From Linum tenue (lineage: Eukaryota; Streptophyta; Magnoliopsida; Malpighiales; Linaceae): a DNA stretch of 64,000 bases. Under the pieces are notes generated by a model. That model saw only the letters and a list, made by a program, of their open reading frames with translations. It had not been told where the DNA came from and made no database searches. This document shows positions 52,161 to 61,583 of the stretch, in pieces. Position 1 is the stretch's first letter; each line of letters starts with the position of its first letter. Location of the stretch: contig CAMGYJ010000002.1 of the NCBI GenBank assembly GCA_946122785.1, forward strand, positions 17,272,492-17,336,491, read 5' to 3'. A program made the position numbers and the translations under genes.

Positions 52161-52928
52161 ATGAATAATATGCCAAAGGAGTTGTTTTGGAACTCACACG
52201 AGATCGGACAGATAGAAGGCTTCTGGTATTTCATGGCGGTAATGGATGGCACCGCCGCATTCAGGTCCGGATTCGAGCTGAGAAACGACGACATTCTCTT
52301 GACATCCTTCACCAAAACCGGAACCACCTGGCTCAAGGCTGTCTGCTACAACATCCTCGACAATGAAGTAGGAGAAGACATTTTGGCAGAAAAGAACCCA
52401 CACGAAGTGGTTCCCACTCTCGGGAAGCGCATCGCTCCTTCACTCCCTGGTAAGCGCATCACTCCTTTCTCCTCGGCTTCCTGGGAAGCGATTCGCTCCT
52501 CGACTTCCTGGGAAGCACATCGCTCCTCGGCTTCCTGGGAAGCGCATTGCTCCTTCACTTCCCGGGAAGCGCATTGCTCCCTCCGCTTCCTGAGAAGCGC
52601 ATCACTCCTCAGCTTCCTAGGAAGCGCATTGCTCCTTCGCTCCCTCGGCTTTCCGAGAAGCGCATCGCTCCGTCGCCTCCTGGGAAGCGCGTCGCTCCTC
52701 GGCTTCCTGAGAAGCTCATCGCTCATCGGCTTCCTGGAAAGCGCATCGCTCCCTCGGCTTCCTGGGAAGCGCGTCGCTCCTCGGCTTCCTGGGAAGCGCG
52801 TCGCTCTTCAGCTTCAATTTGGTGTTGTCTTTGTGTCTTCTGGTTCCGACGATTTCATATTTCTTATCAAAAAGAGGAAGAAAATGTGGTCTTTCTTTTT
52901 TATGATTCAGAAAGAAGAAGGTAGATGA
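52161..52928 (+). pseudogene. SOT pseudogene 3: N-terminus fused to a minisatellite
   Basis: ATG 52161 opens NNMPKELFWNSHEIGQIEGFW, then DDILLTSFTKTGTTWLKAV, the PAPS 5'-phosphosulfate loop, and CYNILDNEVGEDILAEKNPHEVVPTL. After about 90 residues the sulfotransferase stops at a minisatellite (52425-52815) that stays in frame as PGKRIAPSL and SASWEAHRSS-type repeats, then runs into segment A to a TAG at 52926. The catalytic His region and PAPS 3'-phosphate site are absent, so no enzyme. The first 90 residues have no stop. In-frame continuation through the repeat may be chance. Confidence 0.85.
52425..52815. repeat. GGGAAGCGCATCGCTCC minisatellite
   Basis: Some 16-18 degenerate units of about 21-27 bp around TTCCTGGGAAGCGCATCGCTCCTCGG. 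GC-rich, unlike the flanks. It replaces the central part of SOT 3. Confidence 0.9.
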
Positions 52929-54664
52929 CGGTGTGTTGATGTGTATGTAATTGTGCATGCACGACTCTCAAGTTCCTTTTAATGAATAAGTTCTCATTAT
53001 GGTACTGTATTACATAGAATAAATATTGACGAAGTTTTTTTTTTCTTCATGTAAACCATCAAAATTTTATTAAAAATGAAAAGCAAAAGGGTCTCAAAGT
53101 TGCACAAGAAGTCAAGAACCGCAAATATGTTCAAAAGTTTCATATTTTCCAACATGGGAAACTAAACTAGTTTTTCTAGAACTACATAATTATTTTTTCA
53201 CGAAAAATTATGAAAGTACTGGAAAGACAAAAGTCATATGGGAGTTGATAGCAATGCCCAAAGAAGAGGGTGGATTTGGCTTGAAAGATCTATACACTTG
53301 AGTATTGCTTGTGTAGTCAGAATGATATGGATGTTGATAATGGAAGGTGGATTCTTGTGGGAGGCCATGGACTATGAGACATAGACCAAAGAGCAGAACA
53401 ATTTGGGAGATTTCTTAGATTCAAGTGGGTTCTTGTTTATGGAGAAAGTTTCTACATCTTAGATCATTGTTCCGATACAGGCTTCAATCTGATAACAACA
53501 ATATGGTTAGCTTGGAAGGGAAGACACAATTATAAGTACAGGTTGTTCAAACTTATCTTACAAGTAGTGATGGCAATGTGACATGACGGAGCGGGTGCTT
53601 CAATACTCATACCCGCCCCGCACCAAACGTGGTCAGTGACAACTTGGTTGAGTGTATAACAAGAATGGCAACTCGGGGTATGCCAAATGCTCTAGAACCA
53701 TTATAACCACTCCGGTGACTGCATAGCAATCACAATGGTCAATGACAACTTGGGGTATAACAAACGTTTTTTGAAACCATTGACCACTCGGTTGAGCATC
53801 ATAACTAACAATCGCAATGGCTTGCAACAACCTGCTGTATAACAAAAATTTTGGAACCATTGACCGCTAGTTAATGTAAGAGGTCACTGTTACAATGGCC
53901 AATAACAACTTGGTGTTTAACAAAAGTTTTGGAACCACTGATCTTGGTTGAGGGTAAGGACTCACAATCACAAATTCACAATGCTCCAATGCCAACCGGT
54001 GTATAACAAAGGATTTGGTCTATAAGTTGACTCAATGGCGGATCCAGAAATTTTTATAGGGGTGTTCTCTTCTAAAAATTAAGTTCAATTAATAAGAAAA
54101 TATCTGATTTGTCCAAAGTACAACAAAGCACATGATGGGTTTCGTACTTTGGAAAAATTGTAAAATACAATTGTTGTCTAACAATGCTCTATAAATCTCT
54201 CTCGATATATCCTACTAGACTAGGGGAGCCCGTAATTGGGTTTAATCGTTAGCTTTTGAAAATTATTGGGATAAAAAATAGCTTTTTACTATTATATTTG
54301 GATTTGAAATACAAGAACAAATGAGTGATAGTCTAATGAAAAATATGTTTACTAATAGTAGCATCGACCCAAGTTCAAATCGCATAGGCAACCACTTAAA
54401 TGTTTATATTACCCATACACAAACTATTATTAGGGGATTATAATTGTTTTTCCAAATTTTAGTACTATCCCGCTACCACTTAAATATTTTTTTTACCTAT
54501 ATGCAAACTACTATTGGGGGTTGAATAATCGTATTTCCAAATTTTAGGGGTATCCCGGGATACCCCTAAAGCCCCATGGATCCGCCACTAAAGTTGACCC
54601 CTTTGCTACTATATAGCGTTGATAGGGCTGTGGAATAAGCACAACAATATTTTGTCTCTTCGAA
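52828..54664. repeat. SOT-downstream segments A and B, second copy (uninterrupted)
   Basis: TTGTCTTTGTGTCTTCTGGTT...TTTGTCTCTTCGAA. It matches 30191-30982, 32416-32783 and 51414-52100 in order, without the MULE and Ogre-like elements. It contains its own LINE relic (53215-53590), minisatellite (53626-53960) and hAT MITE (54032-54590). Confidence 0.9.
54032..54590. mobile_element. hAT-type MITE, copy 2
   Basis: Same element as 51470-52048 with small deletions, flanked by AAGTTGAC (54024-54031, 54591-54598). One end base pair is altered (CTCAATGGCGG). Confidence 0.85.
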
Positions 54665-56600
54665 GAGCCCTTCTAGTGTTCTCTATAGCACCCATGCTAT
54701 AAAAAAAAAGGTGACCTGTTGAGAAGGTAAACCCACTAAATGACTGGTCCCACATCATTAATGGCAATCTTGTAAATAATAAATCAATGTATACAAGTGT
54801 AGGTATAAATTAGAGTTGTACCATATCATATACGTACAAGTTTCAGCTGTACCATTGAAGACTTTGTTTCACAAAGTGTAGGTACAACTAAAAATTGTAC
54901 TAGCGTGTAGGTATAATTTTAGGTTGTACCACAGAGTTTTTTTTGTAAAATTGTAGGTACAACATAAAGTTGTACCATGGTACAGGTACAGGTTTGGGTT
55001 GTACCGCATAAGGATTTTGAGAAAGTGTAGGTACAACTTAAGGTTGTACTATTAGTATATGTACAATTTTGCATTGTACCATAGAGGGATTTGTTAGAAA
55101 GTGTAGGTACAACTTAAAGTTGTACCATGGTATAGGTATAAGTTTGGGTTGTACCATAGTAAGATTTTTAGAAAGTGTAGGTACAACTTAAAGTTGTACC
55201 ATAGTATAGGTACAAGTTTGGGTTGTACCATAGAAGAATTTTGAGAAAGTGTAGTTACAACTTAAGGTTGTACCATTAGTATAGGTACAATTTTGAGTTG
55301 CACCATATAGGGATTTGTTAGAAAGTGTAGGTACAACTTAAAGTTGTACCATTGTATAGGTACAAGTTTGGGTTATACCATAGAAGGATTTTTAGAAAGT
55401 GTAGGTACAACATAAGGTTGTACCACATGAAGAGCACTTCTACTATGCTATATAGCATTGGTGCTTTAATGTATAACTCAAAATTGTACCATAACATTAA
55501 ATGTATAAGTTTAGGTTGTACCATAAAGCAATTTGTACCATTATGTTATGGTACAACTTTACAACTTGAAGTTGTACCATCACATAAAGGTACAAGTTCA
55601 AGTTGTACCATAAAAGAATTTGTACAAAAAGTATAGGTACAATATGAAGTTGTACCATAACGTAAATGTACAATTTTAAGTTGTACCATAAAGGCAAAAA
55701 CCTATAGCACCAATACTATATAGCATTGTAAAATTTCTCCCACATGAATATGTAAATTTTTGAGTTGTACAATAGTGGGATTTGTTAGAAAGTGTAGGGA
55801 CAACTTAAAGTTGTACCGTAGTATAGGTACAAGTTTGGGTTGTACCATAGAAGTATATTGAGAAAGTGTAGGTACAACTTAATGTTGTACTATTAGTGTA
55901 GGTACAATTTTGAGTTGTACCATAGAGGGATTTGTTAGAAAGTGTAGGTACAACTTAGAGTTGTACCATTGTATAGGTACAAGTTTGGGTTGTACCATAG
56001 AAGGATTTTTAGAAAGTGTAGGTACAACATAAGGTTGTACCACAAGAATAGGTACAATTTTGAGTTGGACCATAGAGGGATTTGTTAGAAAGTGTAGGTA
56101 CAACTTAAAGTTGTACCATAGTATAGGTACAAGTTTGGGTTGTACCGTAGAAGAATATTGAGAAAGTGTAGGTACAACTTAAGGTTGTACCATTAGTATA
56201 GGTACAATTTTTAGTTGTACCATAGATGGATTTGTTAGAAAGTGTGGTGCATTTTAAAGTTGTACCACGCTATAGGTACAAGTTTGGGTTGTACCATAGA
56301 AGGATTTTGAGAAAGTGTAGGTAAAAGTGAAGGTTGTACCACAAGTATAGGTACAATTTTGAGTTATACCATAGAGAGATTTGTTAGAAAGTGTAGGGAC
56401 AATGTAGAGTTGTACCACAAGTATAGGTATAATTTTGAGTTGTACCATAGAGGGATTTGTTAGATAGTGTAGGTACAACATTAGTTGTACCATAGTGTAT
56501 AGGTACAATTGTGAATTGTACCATAGAAGATTTTTAGGAAAGTGTAGGTACAACTTTAAGTTTAGTGTAAAGGTACAACTCTAGAAAGTGTAGGTACATC
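54665..56600. repeat. array of GTACAAC/GTTGTAC palindromes
   Basis: Some two dozen units of about 75 bp of the form AAGTGTAGGTACAACTTAAAG, TTGTACCATAGTATAGGTAC, AAGTTTGGGTTGTACCATAG. Each unit has two imperfect palindromes. The left edge GAGCCCTTCTAGTG resembles the MITE terminus GAGCACTTCTACT and abuts CTCTTCGAA, where segment B of copy 1 continues differently. The right edge fades near 56600 without a visible terminus. It may be an expanded MULE-type element of the same family as the nested MITE. Confidence 0.8.
55432..55739. mobile_element. 308-bp MITE of the GTACAAC family, copy 2, nested in the array
   Basis: GAGCACTTCTACTATGCTATATAG...CTATATAGCATTGTAAAATTTCTC, flanked by a perfect 9-bp target duplication CCACATGAA (55423-55431, 55740-55748). 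Inverted relative to 15117-15418. Confidence 0.9.
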
Positions 56601-56629
56601 TTAATTCCACGGCTGTTAATTTGCCAGAA

Positions 56630-56885
56630 TGAGCTGTGAGAACGTTTGAGTGGCAGCTGTGTGTTTCAATTTCACGTGAGATTTTGACGGGCATGACAAT
56701 GTCAAGTAGTAGTCGTGAAATATCCTAAGATAGTGAGAACTGCTCTTTGCATCTCACGGGACATCTCACGGCCGTGATATTTTCCTGAGGAATGAAGCAC
56801 TGCTTTTTACATCTCACTTGAGTATTTTACGGTCGTGAGATTACCAGTATAAGGTGTCAGATTTCCAGTAGGAGACTTTCACCTG
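56630..56885. repeat. CTCACGGCCGTGAGAT motif array, left
   Basis: CACGTGAGATTTT, CTCACGGGACATCTCACGGCCGTGATA, TTTTACGGTCGTGAGATTACC and related motifs recur every 30-50 bp in both orientations. The same motif family fills 60865-61375. Confidence 0.75.
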
Positions 56886-56899
56886 TTGAATTATCCCAT

Positions 56900-57018
56900 G
56901 TACTTATTATAATGGTGTTTCAAACAGAATGGACTTTTTTCCAAGACTTCAAACTTATGAAAAAGATGATTCATAATGTTCTCTAAAGCTTGACACGAGC
57001 ATTACATAGATCCATTCA
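56900..57018 (-). repeat. 3'-flank module, copy 1
   Basis: GTACTTATTATAATGGTGT...GACACGAGCATTACATAGATCC matches 61387-61506 at roughly 75-80%. Each copy lies downstream of a minus-strand gene and next to a CTCACGG array. Confidence 0.75.
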
Positions 57019-57269
57019 CAATGTTCTCTAGTAACCGTACATCATACCAGATGAGATACCTTGTTAACAAAAAGTAAAAAGTAGTCAAAGCATTACATTT
57101 ATCTAATAAAACAAGCATCCATAACACTATTAAATCTGTCTAATTAATGCTTAAGTTTAGCTGCATGTAGCCCACACCGGTGCATCATCATATTCTAATT
57201 GGAAAACATACAAGCACAAACGCAAACACACATAGCTAAGTATTAAGGAATTTGGTTGGCTCATCTTCA

Positions 57270-59547
57270 CTACCCATCTTCCTCGTCAGTGTTCTCGTCC
57301 TCGTCCTTGTTTTCCTGGATTTTCTCATCTTCATTGTCCTCGCTAGAATCACTACCCTCTTCCTCATTGGTCCCTTTGTCCTCTTGATTTCTTTCCTTGC
57401 TTTGGTCATCGCCATTGCCCTCGTCGTCCTCTTAAATGTCCTCTTCCTCATTGGTCCCTTTGTCCTCTTGATTTCTTTCCTTGTTCTGTTCATCGCCATT
57501 GCCCTCGTCGTCCTCTTCACTGCCCTCTTCCTCATTGGTCCCTCTGTCCTCTTGATTTCTTTCCTTGTTTTGGTCATCGTCATTGCCCTCGTCACCCTCT
57601 TCACTACCCTCTTCCTCATTGGTGTCATTGTCCTCTTCACTTCTTTCCTTGTTTTGCTCATCGTCATTACCCTCGTCATCCTCTTCACTTCCCTCTTCAT
57701 TGCTTTCCTCGGTTGGCTTAGGAGATAGTTCCCAAGGTCTTGAGAATTTTTTGTAGTCAATCCTCAAGGACCTCATGATGTGATGGTTGGATTTGATGAT
57801 GTAGCGTCGAGCTTCCTTCTCTTGATCGAGGCGAGAGAGAATGAGTGCATTTTGCTCTAGAATTTGGGCATTCTGCCGACCCAATGCCTCAAAATGGGAT
57901 ATGTATCTGTCGGTGGATGGTCTGGCTTGAGTCATAGTTTGGTGATGTTGTCCAGGTTGTTCCGGAGTCTCCTCGACCATTTGCTGAACAACATGCTCCG
58001 ATGCATTTGCCTCATCTGTTGCAAGAGGTTGAGCAGGATGAGGGAGGCCAACAATGCCTAACACACCATTCTCCTTAACCACCAAACACAGACATGATCA
58101 ATATTAGAAGCATTAGTTACATTTGCTCAATGTTCAAAAGGAACTAGATTAGTAGGCAATCCAAAACTTGCACAAAATCAATCCTAGATTCTTTGAATCC
58201 CAACTAGTTCTGTTTTAGCATTAACTGTGAAAAGGAAAGTGTTGGTTGGAACATTTACCTTTAACAACAAATATAGATCCGCAAGATTTTTTTGGGAGAT
58301 TGGTTGAGTGGACTGGGCAATGGTGCAATGAGAACCCACCGGATCAATGCCAAAATGCCGAGCTAGCCTTGTGACGTAGGCACCTCCATGGATGGTCTTG
58401 ATTTGTTTGTTGGAGGTCATCTTCTGTAGGGTTTTCAGTATCACTAAACCAAGATGAATTGGGGGATCTTTTACCATAGAGAGGAAAAAGTTCAAATCCT
58501 GCGTGGTCACACTCCTCGGAGTCCCCTCCCTAGCTGCCACATAATGAGCGATAATGTTGTGGATGATACGCCATGGGGGAAGAAGATCATTCCCTTTATA
58601 GTGGACAGTGTCAGACTTTGTCACATGGCTTTGTTTCACCGTTCTCCACATAGCATTGACCAATGGTGCTCTTGGTGAATATATTTTCTCTGAAATCAAA
58701 CCATGTCTATCTGTAGTGAGAAATCCTGGTGGGTATATATGGAGTGCCTCTGTGAACTCAGTGATGCTCATTTGTCTCGCCTGTCCTCCAAGGCGAAAAG
58801 TTATGTTGTCTTAGGGATTCTCGAGGTTAAACTCGGATATATACTTGATGGAGAGAGTGCTGAGGAACTCAATGGTAAGCTCTTGGTAGATGACCTCATT
58901 GATGGAGAGAACCTCACACCATGCCGGGAGACGGAGGCATGTGCGAAAGGGGTCCGCTGCTCCGAGGCGCTCTAGGAGATCCCAATCAAAGCATCTTTGT
59001 TGCCCAAATGGGATGGGAAGGAAGCACTCCAAAGCCCTCCTATGTTTGTCGGGTAGTTGGAGGAAGCCGTGCAGTCCCCCTCCTCCAAGTTGAGCCTCCG
59101 GTTGTGGTGGTGGTGGTGGTGGTGGTGGAGATGGTTGACGTGCCCGTCCTTGATTGTTTTTGCGTTTTCGTTTGGGGGGAGTTTCTCGTTGTTGGGTTTG
59201 GCGGCGACGACATGGAGCCTTCACTTTGGCAGGTGAGGCTGATGGTTGCGTGGTTTTTTGTTTGCTTCTTTTTGGTTGAGGGAAAAGAATTGTGCATAAG
59301 CATAAACAACTCACAAATCAAGGAATCTGGTATGCATTCCAGTTTTCAACAAAGATACTGGAAGATATAGACTTACAGACTTATCCCTTGACGTCTCTTT
59401 GAGTATTCCATCCTCGTCGATCTCCAAGTTATCCTCTACTATTGTAACTCCCCTTGGAGCTGGGGTGATACCGGACAGAACAAATTTTCCAAGCTTGATG
59501 CAATCCTTGGTCAGGGTTCTTTCACCCATTGCATTCCTCTCACTCAA
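57270..59547 (-). pseudogene. three-exon gene related to the Athila accessory ORF, with acidic repeats
   Basis: Exon 1 (59547-59377) reads MSERNAMGERTLTKDCIKLGKF and ends AAGTCT|GTAAGT. Exon 2 (about 59285-58259) has a basic/Pro-rich start, then LSINEVIYQELTIEFLSTL, FRLGGQARQMSITEFTEAL and GGAYVTRLARHFGIDPVG, and ends LLLK|GTAAAT. Exon 3 (58073-57270) has QNAQILEQNALILSRLDQEKE and NHHIMRSLRID, then four or five acidic repeats of about 31 residues (EEGSEEDDEGNDDEQNKER). Two in-frame TAA codons (58811 and 57432) interrupt an otherwise continuous reading frame of some 670 codons. QELTIEFLSTL, FRLGG...EF and the RLDxExxxR...HHIM block line up with the Athila ORF at 42146-43370. Function unknown; the domain is found in plant transposon proteins. 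It lies beside a MULE transposase on the same strand. Confidence 0.65.
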
Positions 59548-59690
59548 AACTTCTCTCTATGTATTTCGATCTCCATCTCTTTGCTTCCTTCCTTGTCCAA
59601 GGATAGTATCAAGCTTGGAAAATTTGTTCTCCTTGCTTCCTTCCTTTGAGATCGACGAGGGAATAGTCAATGTGACGTCAAGGGAGAAGA
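59385..59690. repeat. inverted repeat over the first exon
   Basis: TCCCTTGACGTCTC...TCCTCGTCGATCTC (59391-59423) is mirrored by GAGATCGACGAGG...TGACGTCAAGGGA (59649-59684). AGAACAAATTTTCCAAGCTTGAT (59477) is mirrored by ATCAAGCTTGGAAAATTTGTTCT (59608). The arms are about 90 bp with a spacer of about 110 bp. Confidence 0.75.
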
Positions 59691-59962
59691 TCCCAGGAGC
59701 ATTTTAATTACATCTACACCATCATGATCAGTCAGAACAATGTCAATGCTCACTGCAAAAGCCAGCAGCACTAAGAAACACGGTGATAAACATCATACGA
59801 TCCGTTACAAAAGAAGCAAACAGAACCTGATCCCTGGACAAGGGGGAAAAACCTCGAGAAAATATTTACAATGTACACATTTTGTAGTTCCTGCAGTTCC
59901 TCTCCCATGTACTTGCATCCTTCAAACAATCTTTGAAGTACCTTTTCCACGATAATAGTTTA

Positions 59963-60449
59963 GTTTGGCCCTGCTGTAGCTTTTGCAGAAGCAGCTTCTG
60001 GCTGGAGCTTTTAGATAAGTACTTTTCAAAAAAAGCTGTTGACTGTTTGGCTGTAAAACTATTAAAAGTGCTTTTTAATGTGAGAGATTGTGTAAAATGA
60101 CTATAAAGGACTTATAATATAAAATAAAAATAAAAATTCTAAACAATAAAAAGTAGTCAAAATGGATCTTGTTAGATTTCTTTTATATTAAATAATATGA
60201 TTTTATAATTTATTTTATTTTTAAAATGATATAAATGAAGGAAAATTATATTTTCTGAAATAAAATTAAAATATGGTAAGGATAATCTTGTATTTTCAAA
60301 ACAGCTTTTCGCAGAAGCTCTAAATCGGAGCTTCTGCTTTTATGTTATACAAAAGCGCTTTTCGGCTTTTCAAAAGCCGAGCTTTTACAGGTGTTTGGCC
60401 CTGCTTCAGCTTTTGAACCCGAAAAGCACTTCTAAAAGCCGGGCCAAAC
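59963..60449. mobile_element. MITE with GTTTGGCCCTGCT ends
   Basis: Starts GTTTGGCCCTGCTGTAGCTTTTGC and ends AAAAGCCGGGCCAAAC. Inner AGCTTTTGCAGAAGC and GCTTCTGCTTTT repeats and an AT-rich middle. 487 bp. The superfamily was not assigned, as the flanking duplication is too short to call. Confidence 0.7.
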
Positions 60450-60864
60450 ATAGGGAATAACCCCTAATTCAGACCAACCTTGGGCAACTATTCAAAGGCA
60501 CGACAATCGGAATGCACTAAGAAAATCGATGATAAGGAATTCAAAACCCTAATTCAGACCAACCTAGGGCAACTAAACCCTAAAAAATGCAAGAAACCAG
60601 AGAAGAGTGTCGTTGTGGTTAAAAAGAACTCACCAGAGGCGTTGTGGGGATCGAAGAGGAACAGAGGGCGGGGACTCGTCGGGAGTAGTTACCAGGAGGA
60701 GTCGAGGGAGAGCGAGCGAGGGCAAGGGCGAGGATTGGGGGTCAAAGTAGAACAGAGGGAGAAGAGGGTTGGGGGTCGAAGTAGAACAGAGGGAGAAGAG
60801 GGTTCGAACAAAATAGGGGGGGGGGGGTTTCAAATTATAATCTGCATAGGTTAGTTTTTAGGAT
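60450..60864. other. spacer with duplicated CCCTAATTCAGACCAACC
   Basis: CCCTAATTCAGACCAACCTTGGGCAACT (60462-60490) is repeated with one change at 60548-60576. A purine-rich part with GGGGGGGGG at 60818 follows, and AACAGAGGGAGAAGAGGGTT repeats (60752, 60786). It could be the 5' flank of the minus-strand gene at 57-59.5 kb. No domain recognised. Confidence 0.5.
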
Positions 60865-61375
60865 TTCCATCTCACGGCTCCTTATCCCAGGCGGGATATT
60901 ACCAACTCAAAAACCGTGAAACTCCCTGGGAAGTTCTATTTTTTTAATATAACGGTTCATCTACCGTCTGTGAGATTTGGGTTATGAGGAGTGAGAAATT
61001 GGGAGTGGTTTCCATATCACGACTTATTCTCTCGCCCGTGAGAATTTAATTACAAGCCGTGAGGTTTCCATATGAGCTACGAACATCTCACGGGTTAATC
61101 TCACGCCCGTGAGAATTTACAGATGAGCCGTGAGACATCCAACATTTCAAATCCAAAAACACGGCTCATCTCACTGCCGTGATATTTTTGAACCCAACCA
61201 TTGAAAACCCCTGGGAAACTGAGAAGTGCATTTTTACATCCACGGCCGCTCTCACGGCCGTGATATTTCCAGAATTTCAAATCCAAAAACACGACTGCTT
61301 TCACGCCTGTGAGATTTCCAGAATTGGCCGTGAGATTTCCAGAAGTAGTCTGCAAACGTAATATACAGCATGTAG
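60865..61375. repeat. CTCACGGCCGTGAGAT motif array, right
   Basis: About fifteen motifs such as CTCGCCCGTGAGAATTTA, TCTCACGGCCGTGATATTTCC and GGCCGTGAGATTTCCAGAA occur in both orientations, with CCAAAAACACGGCTCATCTCAC repeated. It lies just downstream of the transposase gene's 3' flank. Confidence 0.8.
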
Positions 61376-61386
61376 AACTAACCTCT

Positions 61387-61506
61387 GTACTTATTATAAT
61401 GGTGTATAAGAAACATAATATACTATTTTTGAAAACTACAAGATTATGAAAAGATGAGTCATAATGTTCTTTGAAGCTAGACACGAGCATTACATAGATC
61501 CATTCA
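61387..61506 (-). repeat. 3'-flank module, copy 2
   Basis: Counterpart of 56900-57018. A further partial copy (AAGATGAAACATAATGTTGTTTGAAG) follows at 61548-61590, reaching into the end of the transposase gene. Confidence 0.75.
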
Positions 61507-61583
61507 ATGTCACTGGATACTAACTTGCACAAAACAAACATGACAAGATGAAACATAATGTTGTTTGAAGCCAAACACCAGCA

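Noticed and set aside
54790..56580. CRISPR-like array
   Set aside because: Units are degenerate, palindromic and lack unique spacers, and the DNA is clearly plant nuclear. It is a transposon-related repeat.
57236..57760. Basic 174-codon frame (KRTTRAMAMTKARKEIKRT repeats) overlapping the acidic repeats
   Set aside because: It is the shifted frame of the acidic tandem repeat. The acidic frame continues an upstream exon with homology, the basic one does not.
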